A stretch of 57,331 nt of DNA. It comes from an uncultured Bacteroidales bacterium (GTDB lineage Bacteria; Bacteroidota; Bacteroidia; Bacteroidales; FEN-979). A program made the position numbers and the translations under genes. Below the pieces are notes generated by a model that saw only the letters and a list, made by a program, of their open reading frames with translations, did not search any database and was not told the origin of the DNA. Below are positions 7,131 to 16,164 of this stretch, one piece after another (the stretch's first letter is position 1; each line of letters opens with the position of its first letter). Where the stretch lies: NCBI GenBank assembly GCA_903959905.1, contig CAJBYO010000068.1, positions 1 to 57,331 on the forward strand, given 5' to 3'.

Positions 7131-7203
7131 GCCGATGTAGCTCAGCAGGTAGAGCAGCTGATTTGTAATCAGCTGGTCGGCGGTTCGAATCCGTCCATCG
7201 GCT
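7131..7203 (+). tRNA. tRNA-Thr (TGT)
   Basis: Acceptor GCCGATG/CATCGGC, D-arm GCTC..GAGC, anticodon stem GCTGA/TCAGC with loop TTTGTAA (anticodon TGT), T-arm with GGTTCGAATCC. First of four tRNA genes upstream of tuf. Confidence 0.95.
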
Positions 7204-7297
7204 CTGAGTTCCGGATCAAAACGGAACAAGGAACAAACAGTAGAGTTCATTGAATAATTGATTAAAGATCACCAATTTATCATTTGATAAATTTTTC

Positions 7298-7379
7298 GGG
7301 GGGATACCAGAGCGGTCAAATGGGGCAGACTGTAAATCTGTTGGCGCAGCCTTCGGAGGTTCGAATCCTCCTCCCCCCA
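7298..7379 (+). tRNA. tRNA-Tyr (GTA)
   Basis: Acceptor GGGGGGA/TCCCCCC, anticodon stem with loop CTGTAAA (anticodon GTA), a long variable arm (TTGGCGCAGCCTTCGG region) as expected for a class II tRNA, and T-arm GGTTCGAATCC. The bases after the discriminator happen to be CCA. Confidence 0.95.
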
Positions 7380-7396
7380 CCATTCAGATGGTGAAA

Positions 7397-7423
7397 AAGC
7401 GAAATTAGTTTCGCTTCTTTTTT
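7397..7423 (+). terminator. Terminator-like hairpin inside the tRNA cluster
   Basis: AAGCGAAA/TTTCGCTT (8 bp, loop TTAG) is followed by CTTTTTTC. It lies between tRNA-Tyr and tRNA-Gly and would split the cluster or attenuate transcription into tRNA-Gly, tRNA-Thr and tuf. Confidence 0.6.
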
Positions 7424-7424
7424 C

Positions 7425-7497
7425 GCGGAAGTAGCTCATTTGGTAGAGCGGAAGCCTTCCAAGCTTCAGGTGGCGGGTTCGAGCCCCGTCTTCCGCT
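7425..7497 (+). tRNA. tRNA-Gly (TCC)
   Basis: Acceptor GCGGAAG/CTTCCGC, anticodon stem GAAGC/GCTTC with loop CTTCCAA (anticodon TCC), T-arm GGTTCGAGCCC. Its 5' end is one base after the T run of the preceding hairpin. Confidence 0.95.
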
Positions 7498-7511
7498 CAT
7501 TAATAATCTTC

Positions 7512-7583
7512 GCCTTTGTAGCTCAGGGGTAGAGCACTTCCTTGGTAAGGAAGGGGTCAGCAGTTCAATTCTGCTCAAAGGCT
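7512..7583 (+). tRNA. tRNA-Thr (GGT)
   Basis: Acceptor GCCTTTG/CAAAGGC, anticodon stem CTTCC/GGAAG with loop TTGGTAA (anticodon GGT), T-arm AGTTCAATTCT. Second threonine tRNA of the cluster, covering ACC/ACT codons. Confidence 0.95.
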
Positions 7584-7604
7584 CACAGCATTGATACAGA
7601 GACA

Positions 7605-7626
7605 GAGACGCACTGCGGTGCGTCTC
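7605..7626. repeat. Short dispersed palindrome (GAGACGCAC type), copy 1
   Basis: GAGACGCAC and its complement GTGCGTCTC enclose a 4-base loop TGCG. The right half, GCGGTGCGTCTCCAC, recurs exactly in the palindrome at 9928-9947, and a decayed half copy (GCGGTGTGTCTCC) follows at 7634-7646. It lies between tRNA-Thr and tuf. Confidence 0.75.
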
Positions 7627-7717
7627 CACCTATGCGGTGTGTCTCCAGCGATTGCTAAAAAAAAGAGAACAGTAACAGATAATTGTAATTAAACTTTGTA
7701 ATTAAACTTTAATAAAA

Positions 7718-8905
7718 ATGGCTAAAGAAAAATTTTCACGCTCCAAACCGCATGTCAATGTCGGCACGATTGGTCACATTGATCATGGCAAAACCACGTT
7801 AACGGCTGCCATCACTTTAGTTTTGGCAGATAAAGGTTTATCCGAGTTCAGGTCGTTTGATTCAATCGACAATGCACCCGAAGAAAAAGCACGTGGAATC
7901 ACGATTAACACAGCTCACATTGAGTATTCAACCGCTCTCCGTCACTATGCGCACGTTGACTGTCCGGGTCACGCTGACTACATTAAGAACATGGTTACCG
8001 GTGCTGCCCAGATGGACGGCGCCATCATCGTAGTTGCTGCAACCGACGGCCCCATGCCACAGACCCGCGAACATATTCTGCTCGCACGTCAGGTTGGTGT
8101 ACCCAAGCTCGTTGTTTTCATGAACAAATGCGACAGTGTTGACGATCCTGAAATTCTTGAGATCGTTGAGATGGAAATCCGCGACCTGCTGACCTTCTAC
8201 GGTTTTGACGGTGCCAACACTCCTGTTATCCAGGGGTCTGCATTGGGTGGATTGAACAAGGAACCCAAATGGGTTGATAAAATTATGGAACTGATGGACG
8301 CTGTTGACACCTACATCCCATTGCCAATGCGCGATGTTGACAAGCCATTCCTCATGCCGGTTGAAGACGTGTTCTCAATCACCGGTCGTGGAACTGTTGC
8401 CACAGGCAGAATTGAAACCGGTGTTATCAATACCGGCGACCCTGTTGACATCATTGGTATGGGTGCTGAAAAACTGAAGTCAGTTGTTACCGGAGTTGAA
8501 ATGTTCCGCAAGATCCTCGACAGGGGAGAAGCCGGTGACAACGCTGGTCTGCTGCTCCGCGGTGTTGACAAAGAAGCCATCCGTCGTGGTATGGTTATTG
8601 CCAAACCGGGTTCAATCACTCCGCACAAAAAATTCAAGGCTGAGATTTATGTACTGAAAACTCAGGAAGGTGGACGTCATACTCCATTCCACAACAAATA
8701 TCGTCCGCAGTTCTATTTCCGTACGACAGACGTTACGGGAGAGATCCATCTGCCGGAAGGTGTTGAAATGTGTATGCCTGGTGACAACATCACCATCCAT
8801 GTTGACCTGATTGCTGAAATCGCAATGAGCAAAGGTCTTCGCTTCGCTATCCGTGAAGGTGGCCGTACCGTTGGTGCAGGTCAGGTTACTGAGATTCTTG
8901 ATTAA
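7718..8905 (+). CDS. tuf: Elongation factor Tu
   Basis: A 395-residue GTPase that brings aminoacyl-tRNA to the ribosome. The G domain has the P-loop GHIDHGKT (19-26), RGITIN switch region, DCPGH (81-85) and NKCD (136-139); domains II and III follow, with conserved [21 protein letters not shown] and a C-terminus ending [10 protein letters not shown]. Length is standard. It is placed between the tRNA cluster and tRNA-Trp/secE. The leader contains a tandem copy of GTAATTAAACTTT (7685-7710). No SD is present; the start is preceded by AATAAAA. Confidence 0.98.
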   Translation: MAKEKFSRSKPHVNVGTIGHIDHGKTTLTAAITLVLADKGLSEFRSFDSIDNAPEEKARGITINTAHIEYSTALRHYAHVDCPGHADYIKNMVTGAAQMDGAIIVVAATDGPMPQTREHILLARQVGVPKLVVFMNKCDSVDDPEILEIVEMEIRDLLTFYGFDGANTPVIQGSALGGLNKEPKWVDKIMELMDAVDTYIPLPMRDVDKPFLMPVEDVFSITGRGTVATGRIETGVINTGDPVDIIGMGAEKLKSVVTGVEMFRKILDRGEAGDNAGLLLRGVDKEAIRRGMVIAKPGSITPHKKFKAEIYVLKTQEGGRHTPFHNKYRPQFYFRTTDVTGEIHLPEGVEMCMPGDNITIHVDLIAEIAMSKGLRFAIREGGRTVGAGQVTEILD

Positions 8906-8919
8906 TTATAAATAGCGAA

Positions 8920-8965
8920 ACCGTGAAATGGTGAAATAGTGAAAGTTATTTCGCCAGTTCACGGT
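8920..8965 (+). terminator. Long imperfect hairpin between tuf and tRNA-Trp
   Basis: Arms of 18 bases (ACCGTGAAATGGTGAAAT against the complement of ATTTCGCCAGTTCACGGT) pair with two mismatches around a 10-base loop. There is no T run after it, so it may be an RNA-processing or attenuation structure rather than a simple terminator. The left arm is itself built of GTGAAAT repeats. Confidence 0.45.
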
Positions 8966-8994
8966 ATCGTTAAGCAATTAAAGTTTAATTACAC

Positions 8995-9067
8995 ACGGGT
9001 GTAGCTCAACTGGTAGAGTGGCGGTCTCCAAAACCGTAGGCTGTGGGTTCGAGTCCTACCACCCGTG
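8995..9067 (+). tRNA. tRNA-Trp (CCA)
   Basis: Acceptor ACGGGTG/CACCCGT, D-arm GCTC..GAGT, anticodon stem GCGGT/ACCGT with loop CTCCAAA (anticodon CCA), T-arm GGTTCGAGTCC. It precedes secE by 15 bases, the usual tRNA-Trp-secE-nusG arrangement. Confidence 0.95.
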
Positions 9068-9082
9068 CAAAACGTGAAACAA

Positions 9083-9280
9083 ATGGCTAACAATAAAGTT
9101 GTCACCTATATCCAGGAAAGCTATGATGAGCTTATGCATAAGGTATCCTGGCCTTCCTGGTCTGAGTTGCAAGGCAGCGCCATTGTGGTCTCTGTTGCAT
9201 CCCTGATCATCGCTATTCTGGTTTTCGCCATGGACGAAGTGTTTCGCAACGTCCTCATCCAGTTCTACAAACTCTTTTAA
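9083..9280 (+). CDS. secE: Preprotein translocase subunit SecE
   Basis: A 65-residue inner-membrane protein that stabilises SecY. It has the typical amphipathic N-terminal helix (YIQESYDELMHKVSWPSWSEL, where KVSWPS is the family hallmark) and a single membrane segment (about 35-56, VVSVASLIIAILVFAMDEVF). The start was set at ATG 9083 because longer in-frame starts would overlap tRNA-Trp. It precedes nusG as in most bacteria. Confidence 0.96.
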   Translation: MANNKVVTYIQESYDELMHKVSWPSWSELQGSAIVVSVASLIIAILVFAMDEVFRNVLIQFYKLF

Positions 9281-9342
9281 AACCGTCTGGGTTTTACATT
9301 CAAGATTAAACCAACAAACAGAGTATCAATCTCCTTATCAGC

Positions 9343-9885
9343 ATGACTGAAGTAACCAAAAAATGGTACGTTGTGAGGGCTATCTCCGGGAATGAGAAGA
9401 AGGTTAAGCAATATCTGGAAAGTGAAATCATTAACCATCACCTCGAAGATTTTGTTTCACAGGTACTTATTCCCACGGAGAAAGTTTACCTGATCAGGAA
9501 CGGCAAGAAAGTGAGTAAAGAACGCAATTACTTTCCCGGTTATGTGCTGATAGAAGCTACATTGACCGGAGAAGTTCCCCACATCATCAGGAATATCCCC
9601 GGAGTTCTCGGATTCCTGGGTGCTAAGGGAGAAGCTCACCCGCTTCGTCCTTCAGAAGTGAAAAGGATCCTGGGGAAATTTGATGAATTGTCGGAACAGG
9701 GCGAAGAGGTGAACATCCCGTTTATTGTCGGAGAAACCGTTACAGTTGTTGACGGTCCTTTCAACAGTTTCAGCGGAGTGATTGAAGAGATCAACGAAGA
9801 GAAGAAAAAGCTGAAAGTGATGGTCAAGATTTTCGGAAGAAAGACCCCGCTGGAGTTAAGTTTCATGCAAGTACAAAAAGAGTAG
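9343..9885 (+). CDS. nusG: Transcription termination/antitermination factor NusG
   Basis: A 180-residue protein. The N-terminal NGN domain starts [21 protein letters not shown] and contains FPGYVLIEA; the C-terminal KOW domain contains [23 protein letters not shown]. It links RNA polymerase with Rho and with the ribosome. Length is normal, with no inserted domain. It lies between secE and rplK in the conserved ribosomal/RNA polymerase cluster. Confidence 0.97.
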   Translation: MTEVTKKWYVVRAISGNEKKVKQYLESEIINHHLEDFVSQVLIPTEKVYLIRNGKKVSKERNYFPGYVLIEATLTGEVPHIIRNIPGVLGFLGAKGEAHPLRPSEVKRILGKFDELSEQGEEVNIPFIVGETVTVVDGPFNSFSGVIEEINEEKKKLKVMVKIFGRKTPLELSFMQVQKE

Positions 9886-9927
9886 TAGCATCATACCGCG
9901 TGTGATGATTTTCAATAATTAATTGTA

Positions 9928-9947
9928 AGACGCACCGCGGTGCGTCT
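9928..9947. repeat. Short dispersed palindrome (GAGACGCAC type), copy 2
   Basis: AGACGCACCG followed directly by its complement CGGTGCGTCT is a perfect 20-base palindrome between nusG and rplK. It shares GCGGTGCGTCTCCAC with the copy at 7605-7626. Confidence 0.8.
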
Positions 9948-9968
9948 CCACACCAATCAGATCGTAAA

Positions 9969-10412
9969 ATGGCAAAAGAAGTAAGTGGAATAATCAAGCT
10001 ACAGATCAAGGGAGCGGCTGCAAACCCATCACCCCCCATCGGACCTGCATTAGGTGCCAAGGGTGTGAACATCATGGAATTTTGCAAACAGTTCAATGCC
10101 CGTACACAGGATAAGGCAGGGAAAGTTATTCCTGTCATCATCACTGTTTACCGTGATAAATCGTTTGACTTTGTTGTCAAAACGCCTCCTGTTGCTGTAC
10201 AATTGATGGAAGTTTCAAAACTCCAGAAGGGTTCGCCGGAACCGAACCGGAATAAAGTTGCTTCAGTTTCATGGGAGCAGGTGCAGAAGATAGCGGAAGA
10301 TAAAATGCCCGACTTAAATGCATTCACGCTGGAATCTGCGACAAAAATGGTTGCAGGAACTGCACGCAGCATGGGCATTACCGTTACCGGAACTGCACCG
10401 TTTAAGCGTTAA
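9969..10412 (+). CDS. rplK: Large ribosomal subunit protein uL11
   Basis: A 147-residue protein with the uL11 signature: [20 protein letters not shown] and [15 protein letters not shown] near the N-terminus and the rRNA-binding C-terminal domain ending [13 protein letters not shown]. It forms part of the GTPase-associated centre at the base of the L7/L12 stalk. First ribosomal gene of the rplK-rplA-rplJ-rplL block. Confidence 0.98.
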   Translation: MAKEVSGIIKLQIKGAAANPSPPIGPALGAKGVNIMEFCKQFNARTQDKAGKVIPVIITVYRDKSFDFVVKTPPVAVQLMEVSKLQKGSPEPNRNKVASVSWEQVQKIAEDKMPDLNAFTLESATKMVAGTARSMGITVTGTAPFKR

Positions 10413-10468
10413 TAGTACTGAATCCAGTTGTTTAAAAGACCTCATTAACAACAATTAAATAAACCAAA

Positions 10469-11164
10469 ATGATAAAGCTGACAAAAAAGAGGAAGGTTGC
10501 CTTGTCTAAAATTGACAAGAATGCCGTTTATTCGTTGGCGGATGCTGCTGTGCTCGTAAAAGAGATCAGCAATACTAAATTTGATTCATCCGTTGATATT
10601 GACGTTCGTTTGGGGGTCGACCCCCGTAAAGCCAATCAAATGGTGCGTGGCATCGTGACGCTTCCTCACGGTACAGGCAAAACCATTCGTGTTCTGGTTC
10701 TTTGCACTCCCGACAAGGAGGAAGAAGCACTGGCTGCTGGCGCCGACTTTGTAGGGTTGGATGATTATGTAGAGAAGATCAAAGGCGGTTGGACGGATGT
10801 TGACGTTATTATTACCATGCCCAGTGTTATGGCCAAGGTTGGTGCACTCGGACGAATCCTCGGACCACGGGGACTCATGCCCAATCCTAAAACGGGGACT
10901 GTTACCATGGATGTTGGAAAGGCCGTTACCGAAGTAAAAGCCGGTAAAATTGACTTCAAGGTTGATAAGTTTGGCATCATCCACGCATCTGTTGCAAAGG
11001 TATCCTTTGAAAGAGATAAAATTGTGGAAAATGCAAAGGAACTGATCAACACCATCGTCAAACTGAAACCATCTTCTGCAAAGGGTACCTATGTAAAGAG
11101 TATTTACATGTCAAGTACCATGAGCCCGAGTGTTCAGGTTGATCCCAAGTCAGTTACCGCTTAA
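10469..11164 (+). CDS. rplA: Large ribosomal subunit protein uL1
   Basis: A 231-residue protein with uL1 landmarks: [20 protein letters not shown], the [14 protein letters not shown] segment, and [29 protein letters not shown]. It forms the L1 stalk near the ribosomal E site and in many bacteria represses its own rplK-rplA mRNA; whether it does so here cannot be read from the sequence. Confidence 0.98.
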   Translation: MIKLTKKRKVALSKIDKNAVYSLADAAVLVKEISNTKFDSSVDIDVRLGVDPRKANQMVRGIVTLPHGTGKTIRVLVLCTPDKEEEALAAGADFVGLDDYVEKIKGGWTDVDVIITMPSVMAKVGALGRILGPRGLMPNPKTGTVTMDVGKAVTEVKAGKIDFKVDKFGIIHASVAKVSFERDKIVENAKELINTIVKLKPSSAKGTYVKSIYMSSTMSPSVQVDPKSVTA

Positions 11165-11190
11165 TTACAGAAATCTGAGAGACAACAATC

Positions 11191-11712
11191 ATGAAAAAAG
11201 ACGAAAAAACCCAGCTTATAGATTCCCTGGCAGAGCGGCTGAAAGGAGCGAATTCCTTTTATCTTGCTGATACTTCAACCCTGAATGCGGCAACGACAAG
11301 CAGGCTCAGAAGAACATGCTTTAAGAAGAATGTTGAGCTTAAGGTGGTGAAGAATACCTTGTTACAGAAGGCTATGGAAAAGACCGGAAAGAACTTTGAA
11401 GAGTTTTACCCGGTGCTCATTGGTCCCACCTCCATCATGTTTTGCGAGGTCGCCAATGATCCTGCCAAACTGATCAAGGAATTCAGAAAAGCTGCTTTAA
11501 AGCCCAGCCTTAAAGGTGCCTATGTGGAAGAATGTATTTATTTAGGTGACAACCAGCTGGATACACTTATCAGCGTCAAGTCGAAATTCGAATTGATCGG
11601 TGACCTGATCGGCCTTCTGCAATCCCCAACCAAGAATGTTATTTCGGCTTTACAGTCGGGTGGTAACAAACTTTCCGGAATTGTTAAGACTTTATCAGAA
11701 AGACCTGAGTAA
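11191..11712 (+). CDS. rplJ: Large ribosomal subunit protein uL10
   Basis: A 173-residue protein that anchors L7/L12 dimers on the ribosome. Typical features are the N-terminal KDEKTQLIDSLAERLKGANSFYLAD, the KNVELKVVKNTLLQKAME RNA-binding segment and an acidic/helical C-terminus for L7/L12 binding (LQSPTKNVISALQSGGNKLSG). It begins 26 bases after rplA and is followed by rplL, as usual. Confidence 0.97.
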   Translation: MKKDEKTQLIDSLAERLKGANSFYLADTSTLNAATTSRLRRTCFKKNVELKVVKNTLLQKAMEKTGKNFEEFYPVLIGPTSIMFCEVANDPAKLIKEFRKAALKPSLKGAYVEECIYLGDNQLDTLISVKSKFELIGDLIGLLQSPTKNVISALQSGGNKLSGIVKTLSERPE

Positions 11713-11784
11713 CAGAAATTTAAAACAAAAGAGTAATTTTAGTAATAACCGTTCCGACAAACAGGAACACAAACAGTAACAAAA

Positions 11785-12162
11785 ATGGCAGATTTAAAAG
11801 CTTTTGCAGAACAGTTAGTTAATTTGACAGTAAAAGAGGTTAACGAATTAGCAAAGATTCTGAAAGATGAGTATGGTATCGAACCAGCAGCAGCTGCTGT
11901 AGCTGTAGCAGCAGGTCCTGCCGCTTCCGCCGCACCAGAAGCTGAAGAAAAGAGCACTTTTGATGTGATTCTCAAATCAGCAGGTCAGGCTAAGTTAGCC
12001 GTTGTAAAATTAGTCAAGGAACTGACGAGCCTGGGCCTGAAAGAGGCTAAGGAATTAGTTGATGCTGCACCGAAAGCTATTAAAGAAGGTGTTTCGAAAG
12101 ACGAAGCTAACGCTTTAATGATTCAATTAAAAGAGGCTGGTGCAGAGGTTGAAATTAAGTAA
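11785..12162 (+). CDS. rplL: Large ribosomal subunit protein bL12 (L7/L12)
   Basis: A 125-residue stalk protein. The N-terminal dimerisation domain ([26 protein letters not shown]) is joined by an Ala-rich hinge (about 36-52) to the C-terminal factor-binding domain ([20 protein letters not shown]...[20 protein letters not shown]). It recruits translation GTPases, including the EF-Tu encoded nearby. Length is standard. Confidence 0.98.
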   Translation: MADLKAFAEQLVNLTVKEVNELAKILKDEYGIEPAAAAVAVAAGPAASAAPEAEEKSTFDVILKSAGQAKLAVVKLVKELTSLGLKEAKELVDAAPKAIKEGVSKDEANALMIQLKEAGAEVEIK

Positions 12163-12188
12163 GATAAACGTTTCTTATACCTTAATAT

Positions 12189-12226
12189 AATCATAGATCT
12201 CTTCCAGTGTGAAGAGGTCTATGATT
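12189..12226 (+). terminator. Attenuator-like hairpin between rplL and rpoB
   Basis: AATCATAGATCTCTTC pairs with GAAGAGGTCTATGATT (16 bp with one G-T pair) around the loop CAGTGT, followed by an AT-rich stretch (TATTTATAAAATTT). It sits where a partial terminator separates ribosomal-protein and polymerase expression in several bacteria, so partial termination is a fair inference. Confidence 0.7.
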
Positions 12227-12251
12227 TATTTATAAAATTTAATTTCAAACC

Positions 12252-12268
12252 TTCCCGCATTGCGGGAA
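12252..12268 (+). promoter_or_regulatory. Perfect hairpin at the rpoB translation start
   Basis: TTCCCGC and GCGGGAA (7 bp) enclose the 3-base loop ATT. One possible TTG start of rpoB (12260) lies in the loop and the other (12284) 16 bases downstream, so the hairpin could modulate rpoB initiation. Confidence 0.55.
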
Positions 12269-12283
12269 TTAAATATACCGACC

Positions 12284-15200
12284 TTGGCTTCAAAAAAAAC
12301 CGAAAGAATTCGCTTTGGATCCACCAGGATCAAGGCTGAGTATCCTGATTTTCTTGACATTCAGGTAAAATCCTTTCAGGATTTTTTCCAGTTGGAGACA
12401 AATCCTGAGAATAGGGTCAATGAAGGGTTGTACAAGGTTTTTACTGAAAATTTCCCGATCTCCGATGCCCGGAATAATTTCGTGCTTGAGTTTCTGGATT
12501 ATTTCATCGACCCACCACGTTACTCCATTGAAGAGTGTATTGAGCGTGGCTTGACTTACAGCGTTCCCTTAAAAGCCAAGTTGAAGCTTTACTGTACCGA
12601 TCCGGAGCATGAAGATTTTGAAACGATCATCCAGGATGTATATCTTGGAATGATCCCTTACATGACACCCCGCGGTACTTTTGTCGTCAACGGAGCCGAA
12701 CGGGTCGTCGTTTCACAGTTGCACCGTTCTCCCGGTGTGTTTTTCAGTACCAGTTTCCATGCCAACGGCTCACAGCTGTATTCGGCAAGGATCATTCCTT
12801 TCAAAGGATCATGGATTGAATTTACTACGGACATCAACAATGTGATGTACGCATATATTGACAGGAAGAAAAAACTGCCTGTCACCACATTACTTCGAGC
12901 CATCGGATTTGAAACCGATAAAGATATTCTCGAAATATTCGGATTAGCACAGGAAATTAAAGTGAGCCGTGCCGCCCTTAAACGGGTTGTCGGATCTAAA
13001 CTTGCTGCCCGTGTTGTTCGTGCCTGGATTGAAGATTTCGTTGATGAGGATACCGGCGAGGTTGTCTCCATCGAACGTACTGAAGTTATCATTGAACGGG
13101 AAACCATCCTTGAAAATGATCATATTGATCAGATACTTGATGCAGGGATCAAAGCGATCCTGGTGCACAGGGAAGAGGCTCTGGCTACCGATTATTCAAT
13201 CATTTTCAATACCCTGCAAAAAGACCCTGCCAATTCTGAAAAGGAGGCTGTTGAGTTTATTTACAGGCAGTTGCGTAATGCTGAGCCACCCGATGAAGAA
13301 ACTGCGCGTGGAATCATTGAGAAACTGTTCTTTTCAGACAAGCGCTATGACCTCGGCGATGTAGGCCGTTACAGGATCAACAGAAAACTGAACCTGAACA
13401 CGCCTGCTGAAACGAAGGTTCTTACGAAGGAAGATATTATCTCCATTATAAAGTACCTGATCGAACTGGTCAATGCAAAGGCCGACGTTGACGATATTGA
13501 CCACTTAAGCAACCGCCGCGTAAGAACCGTTGGTGAACAGCTTTATAATCAATTCGGAGTCGGACTTTCCAGGATGGCCCGTACCATCAGGGAGAGAATG
13601 AATGTTCGCGACAATGAAGTATTTACCCCGACAGACCTGATCAATGCAAAGACCCTGTCTTCGGTTATCAATACATTCTTTGGAACAAACCAGTTGTCGC
13701 AGTTCATGGACCAGACCAATCCATTGTCGGAGTTGACGCATAAGCGTCGTATCTCTGCCCTCGGACCCGGCGGTTTGTCCCGCGAAAGGGCAGGATTTGA
13801 AGTCCGTGACGTTCACTATACGCACTATGGACGTTTATGTACCATTGAAACACCTGAAGGACCAAACATCGGGTTGATCTCGTCTCTCTGCGTTTACGCC
13901 AAGATTGACAAACTCGGTTTTATTGAAACTCCTTATCATAAGGTTGTTGAGGGCAGGGTTACCCTTGAGGAGCAGCCTACCTATCTCACCGCGGAAGAAG
14001 AAGAGCACAAGATCATCGGACAGGCTACAACGCCAATGGATGAAAAAGGCAACTTCAGTGAGGAGAAAGTGAAGGTTCGTTACCTTGCAGATTACCCCAT
14101 CATCGAGAAGACCAAAGTTGACCTTGTCGACATTGCCCCGAACCAGATTGCATCCATCGCTGCATCACTGATCCCATTCCTTGAGCATGATGATGCAAAC
14201 CGTGCCCTTATGGGTTCAAACATGATGCGCCAGGCTGTTCCGCTGTTAAACCCGGAAGCCGCACTGGTAGGCACCGGCATTGAAGATGATGTTGCCCACG
14301 ATTCAAGGGTGCTCATCAATGCTGAAGGTGACGGAGTTGTTGAATATGTCGATGCAAATGAGATCATCATCAAATATAACCGCGACGAAAAAGAGCGGCT
14401 TGTTAGTTTTGACGATGATTCCAAGAAATATACGCTGACCAAGTTTGCCCGTACCAACCAGAATACCTGCGTTAACCTCCGCCCCATTGTCCGTAAAGGC
14501 GATGTGGTTGCAAAAGGCCAGGTATTATGCGAAGGTTACGCGACAAAAGACGGATCACTTGCGCTGGGCCGCAACCTGATGGTTGCGTTCATGCCCTGGA
14601 AAGGTTATAATTTTGAGGATGCCATCGTCATCTCTGAAAAAGTGTTGAAGGAAGATATCTTTACTTCAATTCACATTGAAGAGTTTACGCTGGAAGTCCG
14701 CGATACAAAGCGTGGTGTTGAAGAGCTGACAAACGACATTCCGAATGTAAGTGCTGAAGCTACGAAGGACCTTGATGAAAACGGTTTGATCCGTATCGGG
14801 GCCGAAGTAAGCGAAGGCGACATCCTGATCGGTAAAATCACCCCGAAAGGGGAGAGTGACCCGACTCCTGAAGAGAAACTGCTTCGTGCCATCTTTGGCG
14901 ATAAGGCCGGCGATGTGAAGGATGCTTCCCTGAAGGCACCTCCTTCAATGAAAGGTGTTGTTATTGATAAAAAACTCTTCTCCAGGATCGTTAAAGACCG
15001 CAAGGCCAAGGCCAGGGAAAAGGATGATATCAAGAAACTGGATGATGAATACCACAAGGAAGTTGACAAACTCAGGGTGAAACTTGTTGAGAAACTCAAT
15101 GTACTTGTAAGCGGCAAGGTTTCGCAGGGGGTTTACAACAACTTCAAGCAGGAGATCTTTGCCAAAGGTGCCAAATTCCAGACCAAAGGTTTGATGGACA

Positions 15201-16090
15201 TTGATTATCTCAATGTTAATCCGAACAAATGGACCACGGATAAGGATAAAAATGACATGATCAAGGCCCTCATCCATAATTTTATTATCAAGTACAAAGA
15301 GATCCTTGGCGTTCATAACCGCAAGAAGTTTGTTGCGGTTGTTGGTGATGACTTACCCGCAGGTATCGTTCAGATGGCAAAGGTTTACATTGCCAAAAAA
15401 CGCAAGCTGAAGGTTGGAGACAAAATGGCCGGTCGTCACGGTAACAAGGGTATTGTAGCCCGTATTCAGCGTGAAGAAGATATGCCATTCCTCAGCGACG
15501 GCACTCCTGTGGACGTTGTGCTGAACCCGTTGGGCGTACCTTCCCGTATGAACCTTGGCCAGATTTATGAAACCATTCTTGGCTGGGCCGGAAAAAAACT
15601 CGGATTGCGTTTCAACACGCCGATTTTTGACGGTGCCACCATCGACGAGATCAACGATTACCTTGATAAGGCCGGTTTGCCAAGAAACGGTAAGGTTTAT
15701 CTTTATGACGGTTTATCCGGCGAACGTTTTGACCAGCCGACAACGGTTGGGTTCATTTATATATTGAAACTCCACCACATGGTTGATGATAAAATGCACG
15801 CGCGTTCTATCGGACCATATTCGCTTATTACCCAGCAGCCGCTTGGTGGTAAAGCTCAATTCGGAGGCCAGCGTTTTGGTGAAATGGAAGTCTGGGCACT
15901 CGAAGCATTCGGTGCTGCCAACATTCTTCTCGAAATCCAGACGGTTAAATCCGACGACGTTATTGGCCGTGCCAAAGCATATGAAACCATTGTCAAGGGC
16001 GAATCAATGCCGACACCGGGAATTCCTGAATCATTCAATGTACTGGTTCATGAGTTGCGCGGATTGGGATTGAACCTCACGTTTGATTAA
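12284..16090 (+). CDS. rpoB: RNA polymerase subunit beta
   Basis: A protein of about 1268 residues with all beta-subunit landmarks: [19 protein letters not shown] near the N-terminus, the rifampicin-pocket region [21 protein letters not shown], the [18 protein letters not shown] segment, [14 protein letters not shown] and a C-terminus with [19 protein letters not shown]. No ATG is available at the 5' end. I chose TTG 12284 because it gives [13 protein letters not shown], which resembles other Bacteroidota RpoB starts; TTG 12260 (eight residues longer) is the alternative. It follows the attenuator-like hairpin and is co-transcribed with rpoC. Confidence 0.96.
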   Translation: MASKKTERIRFGSTRIKAEYPDFLDIQVKSFQDFFQLETNPENRVNEGLYKVFTENFPISDARNNFVLEFLDYFIDPPRYSIEECIERGLTYSVPLKAKLKLYCTDPEHEDFETIIQDVYLGMIPYMTPRGTFVVNGAERVVVSQLHRSPGVFFSTSFHANGSQLYSARIIPFKGSWIEFTTDINNVMYAYIDRKKKLPVTTLLRAIGFETDKDILEIFGLAQEIKVSRAALKRVVGSKLAARVVRAWIEDFVDEDTGEVVSIERTEVIIERETILENDHIDQILDAGIKAILVHREEALATDYSIIFNTLQKDPANSEKEAVEFIYRQLRNAEPPDEETARGIIEKLFFSDKRYDLGDVGRYRINRKLNLNTPAETKVLTKEDIISIIKYLIELVNAKADVDDIDHLSNRRVRTVGEQLYNQFGVGLSRMARTIRERMNVRDNEVFTPTDLINAKTLSSVINTFFGTNQLSQFMDQTNPLSELTHKRRISALGPGGLSRERAGFEVRDVHYTHYGRLCTIETPEGPNIGLISSLCVYAKIDKLGFIETPYHKVVEGRVTLEEQPTYLTAEEEEHKIIGQATTPMDEKGNFSEEKVKVRYLADYPIIEKTKVDLVDIAPNQIASIAASLIPFLEHDDANRALMGSNMMRQAVPLLNPEAALVGTGIEDDVAHDSRVLINAEGDGVVEYVDANEIIIKYNRDEKERLVSFDDDSKKYTLTKFARTNQNTCVNLRPIVRKGDVVAKGQVLCEGYATKDGSLALGRNLMVAFMPWKGYNFEDAIVISEKVLKEDIFTSIHIEEFTLEVRDTKRGVEELTNDIPNVSAEATKDLDENGLIRIGAEVSEGDILIGKITPKGESDPTPEEKLLRAIFGDKAGDVKDASLKAPPSMKGVVIDKKLFSRIVKDRKAKAREKDDIKKLDDEYHKEVDKLRVKLVEKLNVLVSGKVSQGVYNNFKQEIFAKGAKFQTKGLMDIDYLNVNPNKWTTDKDKNDMIKALIHNFIIKYKEILGVHNRKKFVAVVGDDLPAGIVQMAKVYIAKKRKLKVGDKMAGRHGNKGIVARIQREEDMPFLSDGTPVDVVLNPLGVPSRMNLGQIYETILGWAGKKLGLRFNTPIFDGATIDEINDYLDKAGLPRNGKVYLYDGLSGERFDQPTTVGFIYILKLHHMVDDKMHARSIGPYSLITQQPLGGKAQFGGQRFGEMEVWALEAFGAANILLEIQTVKSDDVIGRAKAYETIVKGESMPTPGIPESFNVLVHELRGLGLNLTFD

Positions 16091-16164
16091 TGACCACGGC
16101 GATCCGTCGCCATTTGTGTGTGTGAATTTTCTGTTTTTGGTTTTCAATCGAAATATTTATTTTT

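Noticed and set aside
9065..9082. Longer secE start at GTG 9065
   Set aside because: It would overlap the 3' end of tRNA-Trp; ATG 9083 matches the usual SecE N-terminus.
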